DNA of 64,000 bases, taken from contig JADZCV010000019.1 in NCBI GenBank assembly GCA_020851375.1, positions 1 through 64,000 of the forward strand, in the 5' to 3' direction. Source of the DNA: Nitrospirota bacterium. GTDB lineage: Bacteria; Nitrospirota; 9FT-COMBO-42-15; HDB-SIOI813. The position numbers and the translations under genes were made by a program. Shown here piece after piece: positions 1 to 8,685 of the stretch. Positions within the stretch are counted from its first letter, which is position 1. Each line of letters begins with the position of its first letter. Below the pieces are notes generated by a model. It was not told the origin of the DNA and made no database searches. It was given only the letters and a program-made list of their open reading frames with translations.

Positions 1-61
1 ACAGGATAGTAAACTTTATTTTTCATATTATGAATAAATTTACGACATTTTCGCCAATGAG

Positions 62-91
62 TTGACTGACATAGTAGAAATAGAGTATACT
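62..91 (+). promoter_or_regulatory. sigma-70-type promoter for the SAP-domain gene
   Basis: TTGACT at 62-67 and TATACT at 86-91 are separated by 18 bases. This is a good match to the -35/-10 consensus, placed about 30 bases before the ATG at 122. Predicted from sequence only. Confidence 0.6.
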
Positions 92-121
92 AATTTCTGC
101 ATTTTTAAAAGGAGGAAGAAT

Positions 122-319
122 ATGACGCTACCGGAAATCAAAAAGCTTGCCCAGCAGGTTGGAGTCCCTGCAACTGGTAACAAGGTTGATCTCATCAAAT
201 CTATCCAGAGAAAAGAGGGGAATTTCGATTGCTTTGGATCAGCAACCGGCAATTTTTGCGATCAGTGGAACTGTCTCTGGAGAAATGACTGCCTGAAACC
301 ATCTAAAAAATCTCAGTAA
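122..319 (+). CDS. small SAP-domain (Rho N-terminal-like) protein
   Basis: This 65-residue protein starts at the ATG at 122, which has a strong GGAGGA ribosome site at 111-116; the frame can be opened 20 codons further upstream but that part overlaps the promoter. Residues 1-32 resemble a SAP/Rho-N helix-extended-loop-helix motif (LPEIKKLAQQVGV then NKVDLIKSIQ), a fold that commonly binds nucleic acid. It is followed by a cysteine-bearing tail with the pattern FGSA, CDQ, CLWR, DCLKP, which recurs in short proteins of anaerobic Gram-negative bacteria. The four cysteines could bind a metal, but that is inference. It stands alone, with its own promoter, just upstream of tRNA-Cys. Its role is unknown. 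Confidence 0.75.
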   Translation: MTLPEIKKLAQQVGVPATGNKVDLIKSIQRKEGNFDCFGSATGNFCDQWNCLWRNDCLKPSKKSQ

Positions 320-397
320 TCTTCTGATAGCAAAAATCCTGATACTGAGAATCCATAAAACAGGTCAATACTGTCATTATAAAGATAAACTATAAAA

Positions 398-474
<77 letters not shown>

Positions 475-480
475 ATAGAC

Positions 481-1104
481 TCAGATCATCAATTCTTCCC
501 TTATCGTAAATATAGAAGGCCATACCCTGGCAGGCTCTTCAGCAAAGATCTTATTAACATCTGCCTTTATGGTAATCCAGTCGCCGCGCATTATCTCGTG
601 TTCAAGCTGACCAGGCGCCCAGCCGGCATACCCTGCGTAAACACGCACCATGGCATTTACCGGTCCTTCCTGCAGGAGTGAGAGGATCAATTCCTTTTTC
701 CCGGTAAAATACACATTATCAAAGACCTGTTTTGTCCCTTCCCCTGACTTATCAGAGGTAAACAGGATATTTATATCACCAATGTCCACAGGCCCACCCT
801 TGAAAAGGGGTATAGCTGCACCTTTCAGTCCCTTTAGTTCAGGGATTAAGTGGCGCAACTGAACATATGACGGCCTGTTGATAACCACCCCCGTTGCCCC
901 TTCCTTGCCGTAAGAAACCAGCAGGACCACTGAATGAATGAAATTAGGGTCAGCAAGATGAGGTTTCGCAACCAGGAATACGCCCGGCTGGAGCGGCACG
1001 ATCTCATGATTATCAGAGGGTACGGCTGCTTCAGGGAGAGAACAGAGGCAGAATGCAATAACAACGAGACATAAAATATATTTTGTCTGTTTAATTGTTT
1101 TCAT
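481..1104 (-). CDS. YqgE/AlgH (UPF0301) family protein with signal peptide
   Basis: The protein has 207 residues. Residues about 38-205 are a UPF0301/YqgE domain, recognisable from PGVFLVAKPHLADPNF, a TGVVINRP block and the GYAGWAPGQLEHE signature. Its start is supported by a GAGGAGG site just upstream. Unlike the usual cytoplasmic YqgE/AlgH proteins (about 185 residues), it begins with a basic then hydrophobic stretch (KQTKYILCLVVIAFCLCSLPEAA) that looks like a Sec signal peptide, so it is probably exported. YqgE function is unsettled; AlgH was named for an alginate phenotype. It ends close to tRNA-Cys and is divergent from ppc. Confidence 0.85.
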   Translation of the reverse strand: MKTIKQTKYILCLVVIAFCLCSLPEAAVPSDNHEIVPLQPGVFLVAKPHLADPNFIHSVVLLVSYGKEGATGVVINRPSYVQLRHLIPELKGLKGAAIPLFKGGPVDIGDINILFTSDKSGEGTKQVFDNVYFTGKKELILSLLQEGPVNAMVRVYAGYAGWAPGQLEHEIMRGDWITIKADVNKIFAEEPARVWPSIFTIREELMI

Positions 1105-1197
1105 GAAGATCCCTCCTCATTGACAACGTATTTGCAGGCGACGAGACCGATACCTGCAACAGGATAGAGAAAATCCTGTAAAGCAAAGAGAATTATT

Positions 1198-1227
1198 TTG
1201 ATTCTGCTTTGCATAGAGGTATATAAT
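1198..1227 (+). promoter_or_regulatory. sigma-70-type promoter of ppc
   Basis: TTGATT at 1198-1203 and a perfect TATAAT at 1222-1227 are 18 bases apart, about 35 bases before the ppc start codon at 1262. Predicted from sequence only. Confidence 0.6.
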
Positions 1228-1261
1228 ATTATCATAAAACTGAACCTTAAAAGGATAAATA

Positions 1262-4024
1262 ATGGAACAACATTTGGACGACAGCCGCCTGCAGGCGGAT
1301 ATACAGTATCTTGAAGACGCCCTTAGCGAGGTAATAAGGGAGCAGGAAGGGGATGAGCTCTTCCATTTAATAAAAGATTTTGAAAATGCCTGTAAGAAAA
1401 TCAAGGACCAATACGACCCTTCCATCGAGGAATTTCTTCTACGGGAATCAGAAAAACTCAATATTCCTACAGCATCAAAGCTAATCCAGGCGTTTGCGCT
1501 TTATTTCTATCTGCTGAATACGGCTGAAGAAAACTTCGGTATGCAGCAGAGAAGGGAGATTCTGCGGGAGGGGGAAAGGATCAGAGGCTCCTTTGAGGAC
1601 TGCCTTGCAAGGTTGAAAGACAAGGGTGTAAACAGGCAGATTATCCTTGATGTTATAGACAACCTTTCAATAGAACCGGTCATGACTGCCCATCCAACTG
1701 AGGCAAAACGTCTTACCATACTGAAGAAGTACAGGAAGATATACCTCACAATATTTAAAAAAGAAAACCCTATATGGACACCTGATGAAAAGGCGCTTCT
1801 TGGCCAGGAGATAATCAATGAGATACAAAAACTCTGGCAAACAGGCGACATATTCCTTGAAAGGCCCACTGTACAGGAAGAGATTACCAACGGGATCCAC
1901 TATTTCCGGGAGGCATTTTATCCGGTTATTCCAAAACTCTACCTGGCGTTAAAAAGGGCACTGGGAAAATTCTATCCTGATAATGAACTACACCTCCCCC
2001 CTTTCCTTAAATTCGGTTCATGGATTGGGGGAGACAGGGACGGTAATCCTAATGTAACGCCTGACCTGACAAGGTGGGCGCTGAAGGCTCAGAAAGACCT
2101 GATCCTCTCCCTTTATATTCAGTCTGTCAATGAGTTAATAGGCAGTCTCAGTCAGTCAACAACAAAGGTCAATGTCTCCCCGGAACTCCTCGCATCAATA
2201 GAGATTGATGCGGCAAATATGCCAGATACAGGTCAGCGTATCATTGACAGAAACCCATATGAACCATACAGGCAAAAGCTTTCATTTATAAAAATAAGAC
2301 TTGAGAAAACAAGGGAGGTCAATACCGCAGTGTTGACCTCTGCGGTGGCCCATTCAGAGAAGCTCTATCAAAATGCATCAGAGTTCCTGAATGACCTGCA
2401 GATAATCCGGAGGAGTCTTTATGAAAACAAGGGTTCAAAGACCGCAGAGATAGAAATAGACGCGTTGATAAAGAGGATAGAGGTATTTGCATTCCACCTC
2501 GTCCGGCTTGACATACGGGAAGAGGCGTCAAAGCATACAAGGGCAATATTGGAAATATTTGAAGTGCTGGGAATATATCCGGATTACATTAATATGCCTG
2601 AAGATGAAAAGATCCGGATCCTTGCAATGGAAATAGAGAACCGGCGCCCGCTGATCCATGAGGACATGACCCTGCCTGCTGAGTGCCGCAGGACAGTAGA
2701 GACATTCAGGGTTATTAAATGGGCAAGAGAAAACATAAGTCCTGATGCGATTAACACCTATATAATCAGTATGACCCATGAGTTAAGCGATATACTGACA
2801 GTACTGCTTCTTGCAAAAGAGGCCGGCATCAGGTTCCTTGACATCGTCCCACTCTTTGAGACTATTGATGACCTTAGAAGGTCCGGCACAATAATGGAGG
2901 GCCTGTTCTCACTTCCTGTTTACAGGAGACATCTGGAGCAGCGTGGAAAATTGCAGGAGATCATGCTTGGCTATTCTGACAGCAACAAGGACGGCGGTAT
3001 AATTACATCCGGGTGGGAACTCTATAAGGCGCAGAAGATACTGCGGGATGTTGCTCAGAAACATGGGATGCGCCTCAGGTTGTTTCACGGCAAAGGCGGT
3101 ACTGTAGGAAGGGGCGGCGGACCAACGCACAAGGCTATTCTTGCGCAGCCTCCGGGCACTATTCAGTGCGACATTAAGATTACGGAGCAGGGTGAGGTTA
3201 TATCATCAAAATATGCAAACCAGGGAACCGCACTCCACAACCTTGAGCTCCTGTGTGCAGGGGTTATCGAGGCCAGCACACCCGCCTTCCACAAGGAGAT
3301 AGAAGCGCTGGATGAAAAATACACCCCTATCCTGGATGAACTCTCGTATATGGCGTATAAACTTTACAGGGAACTTGTAGATGACCCTCATTTTTACACG
3401 TACTTTATTCATGCCACGCCGGTTAATGAAATAGGTCTTGCCAAAATTGGTTCACGCCCCTCAAAAAGAAAGGAAGAGGGCTGGAGGATTGAAGACCTCC
3501 GGGCAATACCATGGGTATTCAGCTGGACACAAAGCAGGTGCATGCTGCCAGCATGGTATCCCATAGGGAGCACCTTTAAGAAATTTATTGATCGTGACCC
3601 TGCGGCCCATTCCATCCTCCTGAAGGAAATGTATCAAAAGTGGCCATTCTTTGAAAACCTGCTCGATAACACTCAGATGACTATGGTAAAGGCGGACATG
3701 AATATTGCACATCTATATTCCCACCTGCTGCCGGATTCAGCTATAAGAGACAGGATTTTTGATATCATAAAAATGGAGTTTGAATTATCAAGAGAGATGA
3801 TACTCTTTATCACCGGACAAAAAGACCTGCTCGACAATGATCCATGGCTTCAGCGATCCATAAGGCTTAGAAACCCTTTCATGGATCCTATAAACTATAT
3901 CCAGGTAAACCTGCTGAAGCAACTCAGGGGGGATAAGACCAGTGCAGTTAATAAGAAAGAGCTGACTGACACTGTTTTACTTACAATCAGTTGCATAGCG
4001 GCCGGCATGAGAAACACTGGATAG
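1262..4024 (+). CDS. ppc: phosphoenolpyruvate carboxylase
   Basis: This 920-residue enzyme makes oxaloacetate from PEP and bicarbonate, the main anaplerotic entry to the TCA cycle. Family signatures are complete: the catalytic histidine in TAHPTEAKR (about residue 143), GSWIGGDRDGNP (about 252), GYSDSNKDGG (about 570), the glycine-rich loop FHGKGGTVGRGGGP (about 608) and the conserved C-terminal RNTG. Its length agrees with bacterial PEPC (about 880-930). It is monocistronic, with its own promoter, and is followed by a repeat-derived hairpin before the convergent SurA-N gene. It is very likely functional. Confidence 0.98.
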   Translation: MEQHLDDSRLQADIQYLEDALSEVIREQEGDELFHLIKDFENACKKIKDQYDPSIEEFLLRESEKLNIPTASKLIQAFALYFYLLNTAEENFGMQQRREILREGERIRGSFEDCLARLKDKGVNRQIILDVIDNLSIEPVMTAHPTEAKRLTILKKYRKIYLTIFKKENPIWTPDEKALLGQEIINEIQKLWQTGDIFLERPTVQEEITNGIHYFREAFYPVIPKLYLALKRALGKFYPDNELHLPPFLKFGSWIGGDRDGNPNVTPDLTRWALKAQKDLILSLYIQSVNELIGSLSQSTTKVNVSPELLASIEIDAANMPDTGQRIIDRNPYEPYRQKLSFIKIRLEKTREVNTAVLTSAVAHSEKLYQNASEFLNDLQIIRRSLYENKGSKTAEIEIDALIKRIEVFAFHLVRLDIREEASKHTRAILEIFEVLGIYPDYINMPEDEKIRILAMEIENRRPLIHEDMTLPAECRRTVETFRVIKWARENISPDAINTYIISMTHELSDILTVLLLAKEAGIRFLDIVPLFETIDDLRRSGTIMEGLFSLPVYRRHLEQRGKLQEIMLGYSDSNKDGGIITSGWELYKAQKILRDVAQKHGMRLRLFHGKGGTVGRGGGPTHKAILAQPPGTIQCDIKITEQGEVISSKYANQGTALHNLELLCAGVIEASTPAFHKEIEALDEKYTPILDELSYMAYKLYRELVDDPHFYTYFIHATPVNEIGLAKIGSRPSKRKEEGWRIEDLRAIPWVFSWTQSRCMLPAWYPIGSTFKKFIDRDPAAHSILLKEMYQKWPFFENLLDNTQMTMVKADMNIAHLYSHLLPDSAIRDRIFDIIKMEFELSREMILFITGQKDLLDNDPWLQRSIRLRNPFMDPINYIQVNLLKQLRGDKTSAVNKKELTDTVLLTISCIAAGMRNTG

Positions 4025-4111
4025 GTTCACTCGAAAATCTCCGTCCAAATCCCCCCTATCCCCCCTTTACTAAAGGGGGGAACTAATTTCCCCCTTTTCC
4101 AGGGGTAATAT
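4025..4111. repeat. composite palindromic repeat, short copy
   Basis: The sequence GTTCACTCGAAAATCTCCGT starts right after the ppc stop codon and runs into AAATCCCCCC-rich modules. CCCCCCTTTA and TAAAGGGGGG form a near-perfect hairpin around 4063-4083. The same modules occur at 5977-6173, 48459-48546, 49859-50030 and 63791-64000. Lying between convergent genes, the hairpin may act as a bidirectional terminator; this is inference. Confidence 0.8.
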
Positions 4112-4128
4112 CCAATTCCATCGCCTCT

Positions 4129-4848
4129 CTACAGGAGTTCTTTATTTACCTTAATTTTTGCTTTGGCCCGCATGGCAACCGCATATGACATGACTGCCTT
4201 TTCCTGCTTCTGGAATTTCAGGAACTTCTTAAGCCTCTGAAGTTCCTCTGGAACCCTCTCTGCCGAAGCCCCACCCTTGCCTCCGGGCAAACCTGATGGA
4301 AAAGCCTCATTGACTTCAGCGTCCGAGACTGTAACTGAATCCCTTATAATGCTCTTAATCTTTTCTATAAGTATTTCCTCCCGCTGGGACCCCTCAAAAA
4401 CCGCTTCAGACAAACGGTTTGCATCAAGAATGCCTTTATAAAGGCTGCGGTCAAATTTTCCTTCCCTGTGAAACATCTTCATTTTCATTATGCCATCCCT
4501 TAACTCGTCATCACTGACACTCAAACCAACATCACCTGCAGCCTCAAGCCAGAGTTTTCTTGCTACGAGATCGTCCATAACCTTATCCCTAATGTTCAGC
4601 TTCTCCAGCATTTCAGCATCAAACTTGTCTTTATACATATCCTTGTAACTCTCTACAGTCCTGTTGTAAACCCTCCTGTAGTCCTGAGCCTTTATATCCT
4701 GGCCATTTACAGAGGCGACCACATCGGCATCACGTGACTGAATACCATACCAACCCATTGAAAGGACAAACGTAACAGCAATAACCCCCATTATAATTTT
4801 GAGAACCAATGGGTTATCAACAGCAAGTTCGCGTACTATTTTTAACAT
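4129..4848 (-). CDS. SurA N-terminal-domain protein (PpiD-like membrane chaperone)
   Basis: The protein has 239 residues. A single membrane anchor (about residues 15-33, LKIIMGVIAVTFVLSMGWYG) leads into a periplasmic SurA_N/PpiD-like domain with the typical VASVNGQDIKAQDYRRVY start, then helical segments to the end. No parvulin PPIase domain follows, so it is a chaperone-only relative of PpiD/SurA, or it depends on a partner. It is 11 bases downstream of the dCTP deaminase gene on the same strand and probably cotranscribed. A role in outer-membrane or respiratory protein folding is plausible but unproven. Confidence 0.8.
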   Translation of the reverse strand: MLKIVRELAVDNPLVLKIIMGVIAVTFVLSMGWYGIQSRDADVVASVNGQDIKAQDYRRVYNRTVESYKDMYKDKFDAEMLEKLNIRDKVMDDLVARKLWLEAAGDVGLSVSDDELRDGIMKMKMFHREGKFDRSLYKGILDANRLSEAVFEGSQREEILIEKIKSIIRDSVTVSDAEVNEAFPSGLPGGKGGASAERVPEELQRLKKFLKFQKQEKAVMSYAVAMRAKAKIKVNKELL

Positions 4849-4859
4849 GTTGAACCTCC

Positions 4860-5975
4860 CTAATACAGATCGTTTTTAAAATGCTTGCTAAGCGCCAGCT
4901 CCTGAGCATGATAGTGCGAGCCTATATCCGTTCCATAGCTTGTCTCAGGCCGTCCAGCCATTTTCTCATACCGTATCTTGAAAAAGACCTGACCATCTTC
5001 TATGCGGAACGGCACATCATGCGGCCTTACCTCAAGGACAGACCTCGTGCCATTAACCTCACCATGTCCATAACCAAAACCGCTGTCAAAAAAACCGGCG
5101 TAGTGCGTCCTCAACTCGCCGGACCCTGCATCGAACTCTATCATCTCGGCTGCGTATTCAAGAGGCACCCGCACCTTTTCTTTTGATGCAAATATATAAA
5201 ACTCCTCAGGCTCCAGGATCAGAAATCCCTCCCTGGGGGCATGTATAGGCTCCCAGTAGTCAGACGCGAGATATCCACCAGCCTTGCTGAGATCAATGAT
5301 TGAACTGTTTTTTTTTGCCTTAAATCCTACAATGCCTTTGCTTGTCCTTCCCTTTAGATCCACCCTCATGCAGAGCCCGTCTCTAATAATGGCCGCCTCT
5401 GACGGCAATAACACACCATCCTCGTTAAATAACAGTTTTTCTGAATCACAGACACTGGAAAGCAACCTGTCTTCAACATGCTGGCGGTCATTAAATAGTC
5501 TTAGCTGATTGAGGCTCTGGCCGGTCGTTACCCTGACTGTAAATGACCTTGGGAAGACTTCAAGGTATAGGGCACCGGAATATCCGTTATCAATCTCATC
5601 AAATCTGTAACCCTTGTCTGTAATAACCCTGGTAAATATATCCAGTCTGCCGGTTGAACTTTTTGGGTTGGCCTTGCCATTTATCTCCGGTGGCAGGTGC
5701 AGCTCTTCGATTAATGGGATAACATATACATTCTTCTTTTCGAGTATCCCATTATCATCAAGGTCTACCTCATACATGTACAGCTCATCGAGCAGTTCCT
5801 GCACACTCCTGCGCTGCGGCAGGAAACTGCTTCTGACCCGATAGGCCTTGCTGCCAAGCCTTAAGTCTATACTTGCAGGCTGCAGTTGTTTATCAATGAC
5901 AGGGACTGAAGGCTTTATCACCCCGGTCCCGATTAGCTGTTTCAGATTTTGTATTGGCAGAGTGCCTTTATTCAT
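4860..5975 (-). CDS. dcd: dCTP deaminase, long (double-domain) type
   Basis: The protein has 371 residues, about twice the classical 190-residue Dcd, matching the long 2'-deoxycytidine 5'-triphosphate deaminase family with tandem Dcd-like halves. The N-terminal half carries QPASIDLRLGSKAYRV and NPKSSTGRLD (about residues 30-110). The second half carries LKGRTSKGIVGFKAKKN and ILEPEEFYIFASKE. It converts dCTP to dUTP for thymidylate supply. The start codon directly follows a copy of the dispersed repeat, whose end supplies the TAGGAG ribosome site. The SurA-N gene lies 11 bases downstream. Confidence 0.9.
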   Translation of the reverse strand: MNKGTLPIQNLKQLIGTGVIKPSVPVIDKQLQPASIDLRLGSKAYRVRSSFLPQRRSVQELLDELYMYEVDLDDNGILEKKNVYVIPLIEELHLPPEINGKANPKSSTGRLDIFTRVITDKGYRFDEIDNGYSGALYLEVFPRSFTVRVTTGQSLNQLRLFNDRQHVEDRLLSSVCDSEKLLFNEDGVLLPSEAAIIRDGLCMRVDLKGRTSKGIVGFKAKKNSSIIDLSKAGGYLASDYWEPIHAPREGFLILEPEEFYIFASKEKVRVPLEYAAEMIEFDAGSGELRTHYAGFFDSGFGYGHGEVNGTRSVLEVRPHDVPFRIEDGQVFFKIRYEKMAGRPETSYGTDIGSHYHAQELALSKHFKNDLY

Positions 5976-5976
5976 C

Positions 5977-6173
5977 CCAAAATGCTCCTATGTACCTGTC
6001 ATTCCCACGGAACCCCCCGTATAATTTAAGCGGAGAGTGGGAATCCAGAACCAGGCCTCAGTCTGGATTCCCGCTTACACGGGCATGACGTTTTCATGAA
6101 CCTTGTGAGCCCTGAGCTGTGAGCTTGTCGAACAGTCGAAGGGCTCATGACGGTTCACCGGAAAATCTCCGTT
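5977..6173. repeat. composite palindromic repeat, full copy 1
   Basis: This copy of about 197 bp fills the whole kamA-dcd gap. It begins CCAAAATGCTCCTATGTACC, contains GTCATTCCC and GTGGGAATCCAG / CTGGATTCCCGC inverted arms, then GAGCCCT / AGGGCTC arms, and ends GACGGTTCACCGGAAAATC TCCGTT. A near-identical copy stands at 63791-64000 in the same order. Its left edge provides the dcd Shine-Dalgarno sequence on the minus strand, and its right edge runs into the kamA stop codon. Confidence 0.9.
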
Positions 6174-7233
6174 AATCACAGCTAACCTTCTCCTGATCTG
6201 GCTGAGGGTAGCTGTAGACCTTATCATTATAATTCCTTGCTACTACCTCCCTGTCATTAATCTCTACGACAAAATCCGAAGGGAGCAGCGGGATCTTTCC
6301 CCCGCCTCCCGGCAAGTCAATAACAAATCTGGGTATTGCCATTCCTGATATCCTGCCCTGAAGCGCCTTTATTATGTTTAATCCACACTCAACCGGAGTC
6401 CTTAAATGATCTGTGCCGCGGGTGAGGTCAGCCTGATAAAGATAATACGGTTTTACCCGTATTGCCAGAAGTTTCTGCATTAGCTCCTTAATCGTCTCCA
6501 CATTATCATTGATCCCTTTAAGCAGGACAGTCTGGCTTCCGAGCGGAATGCCTGCATCAGCGAGCCGGCCGCAGGCAATGGCAACCTCTTTCGTTATCTC
6601 AGCCGGATGAATGAAGTTTATATTCATATACAATGGATGATATTTTTTCAACATATTACAGAGTCTTTTTGTTATCCTCTGAGGCAGCGTACCGGGAACA
6701 CGTGTGCCTATCCTGATTATTTCGACGTGCGGTATCTCATTTAATGACCGCAGTATCTCTTCAATCTCCCTGTCCTTTAATAGCAGGGGATCTCCGCCGG
6801 AGAGTATGACATCTTTTATCTCATTATGCTCCCGGATGTATGCGATGCCTTTTCTCACCATCTCTCTTGAGACAGGCTCCCTGCCTACAAACCGTTTTCT
6901 CGTGCAGAACCTGCAATAGACAGGACACTGATGGGTCACCATTAGCAGCGCCCTGTCTTCATAACGGTGAACTACGGAAAATACCGGGCTGTCACCCTCT
7001 TCATTGAGAGGGTCATCAAGTCCGGCATTATCATGGATCTCCTGGGCATCAGGGACAACCTGCCTGTAAAGCGGATCGTCTTTCCCAGTGATGAGACTCA
7101 GAAAATAGGGATTAATTCGTGCAGGATATTCATCCATAATCCTTGCAAGGGTCTCTGCATCAAGTCCGAATTCCTCAGAAATCTGCGAAGGCCTTATAAG
7201 GCTCTTTTTTAGTATATGCTGCCAACGCTCCAC
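6172..7233 (-). CDS. kamA: KamA-family radical SAM protein (lysine 2,3-aminomutase-like)
   Basis: The protein has 353 residues. The radical-SAM cluster motif C103-x3-C107-x2-C110 (CPVYCRFC) is followed by SGGDPLL. Near the C-terminus are D269 (YQADL), D306 and a PLP lysine K313 in DLPGGGGK. In clostridial lysine 2,3-aminomutase the matching two aspartates bind the lysine amino group, so L-lysine to beta-lysine chemistry is likely. EpmB-type action on EF-P lysine is the alternative, but no efp or epmA is in the window. It lies 14 bases downstream of an ATP-grasp-like gene and seems translationally linked to it. No beta-lysine acetyltransferase (ablB) is nearby. Confidence 0.85.
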   Translation of the reverse strand: MERWQHILKKSLIRPSQISEEFGLDAETLARIMDEYPARINPYFLSLITGKDDPLYRQVVPDAQEIHDNAGLDDPLNEEGDSPVFSVVHRYEDRALLMVTHQCPVYCRFCTRKRFVGREPVSREMVRKGIAYIREHNEIKDVILSGGDPLLLKDREIEEILRSLNEIPHVEIIRIGTRVPGTLPQRITKRLCNMLKKYHPLYMNINFIHPAEITKEVAIACGRLADAGIPLGSQTVLLKGINDNVETIKELMQKLLAIRVKPYYLYQADLTRGTDHLRTPVECGLNIIKALQGRISGMAIPRFVIDLPGGGGKIPLLPSDFVVEINDREVVARNYNDKVYSYPQPDQEKVSCD

Positions 7234-7247
7234 TATAACATCACCCC

Positions 7248-8672
7248 TTAATTATTGACTATCACTTCAAATCCCATTCCTGCCTTATCGCGACTAATCC
7301 CCACAGCAGTAATAACAGCATCCTTCATCCCATGGATAAGCCTCTTGTCGAGCGGGCATATGGTTGCCATTATCCCCCTCAACTTAACCTCTTCACCTTC
7401 CACAAAATAATATGGACAGAGCCGGACACGGCCTGTCATGGCCTTTATACCGTCATTCCCCTTCCCTTCCTCCAAATAACCTATCTGCACATGCCTTCCC
7501 TTATGAAACTCCTGAAGGATGTATGGTGTCGTGTTGAACCCCCCCAATACCTCTTCAATAACAGCGCTCCAGTCCTCTTTCGACACATCCTCACCGACTG
7601 TCACACCCCTGCTGCCCCACGCCAGCTCTGAAAATCCGGAGGGCTTTATGACAAACTGCCTCTCCTTCTGCGTAGCATCTGAGAGATCAGACCAGTGAGA
7701 AACCGCCTTTCTTTTGCCAATCCTGAGTCCTGGTATTATACCATATGGCGGCATTTCAGAGGGATCGAGAATCCATGTGCAGGGAAAGAGATCAGCCAAA
7801 GTATTAAATACATCCTGCCCCAGTTCATTAATCCAATACTCTTCGAGGAGAGGGTGATGAAACAGGGCATAAAGCATCTTCTCCTCAAGGAAGTGTTTAA
7901 ATGGAGGGGTTACTGCCACCTCCTTTTTTTTAGCGCAGTACAGCATTAGTTCTGTTTTAGGTACATTTCTGAGATCAAAGAGTTCGAAAAATCTGTAAAT
8001 TGCATCAACCCTCAAACGTCCGGCACCTGTATCAAGGTATAATCCATCTTCATCATAAATCAAGTCCTGCGGTTTCACTGTATACGCCCTGCCGCCGGAC
8101 TCCCTAATTGTTGCTGACAGAAACTCCATTTCAGCCATGTAATCCCTGGATTCATCTGATACTACGGTTGCGACTACAGGGTCATGCAGCGAGGAAACAC
8201 CCCTTATCATATTCATAAAACCATTAAAAATCCCATCATCCTGACCTGTTACTGAATAGCCGAAGGAACTGTACACCCTGTTAAGACTTCCTGTTAATCC
8301 TATTCCCCCGGGAACAGAATCCAGTTCAGCCGCAACCATCCCCTGTTCTGTAAGAATTATATCAGGTCTTATAACGGCCGGGAGCAGCCGTTTCATCCTG
8401 TTCATTGAGGCATATTCTATAAGAGATTGAGGCTTTCCCTGATTGAGATATCCGGCAATCCAGGAAGGCTGCCTGCCAATAATGCTTTCGTAATATATTT
8501 TATTCGATGCTTTATAGAAAGAATAAAGGCAGGGGCCAAGCTGCTCAAGCGCTCTGACTTCAGTGTCTTCCAGCAGGTAAGGCTCAGGGGAGACACGCCA
8601 CTGGTTATACACACCATCAATTGTAAGTCTTTCCCTGATATGCCGGCACCGGTCTTCTGGTGACATACCCAT
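7248..8672 (-). CDS. uncharacterised ATP-grasp-like protein, partner of KamA
   Basis: The protein has 474 residues and no clear named family. The C-terminal half resembles an ATP-grasp fold: FVIKPSGFSELAWGSRGV (about residue 350) would hold the nucleotide-binding lysine, and YILQEFHKGRHVQIGY and GRVRLCPYYFV follow. The N-terminal half has ELDSVPGGIGLTGSLN and a YRFFELFDLRN segment, reminiscent of pre-ATP-grasp regions in glutathionylspermidine-synthase-like proteins. No signal peptide is seen. It lies 13 bases after the tetraheme cytochrome gene and 14 before kamA. A ligase that couples beta-lysine (or lysine) to another molecule is a reasonable inference, not a recognised function. Confidence 0.7.
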   Translation of the reverse strand: MGMSPEDRCRHIRERLTIDGVYNQWRVSPEPYLLEDTEVRALEQLGPCLYSFYKASNKIYYESIIGRQPSWIAGYLNQGKPQSLIEYASMNRMKRLLPAVIRPDIILTEQGMVAAELDSVPGGIGLTGSLNRVYSSFGYSVTGQDDGIFNGFMNMIRGVSSLHDPVVATVVSDESRDYMAEMEFLSATIRESGGRAYTVKPQDLIYDEDGLYLDTGAGRLRVDAIYRFFELFDLRNVPKTELMLYCAKKKEVAVTPPFKHFLEEKMLYALFHHPLLEEYWINELGQDVFNTLADLFPCTWILDPSEMPPYGIIPGLRIGKRKAVSHWSDLSDATQKERQFVIKPSGFSELAWGSRGVTVGEDVSKEDWSAVIEEVLGGFNTTPYILQEFHKGRHVQIGYLEEGKGNDGIKAMTGRVRLCPYYFVEGEEVKLRGIMATICPLDKRLIHGMKDAVITAVGISRDKAGMGFEVIVNN

Positions 8673-8685
8673 AAATACCCGTCCT

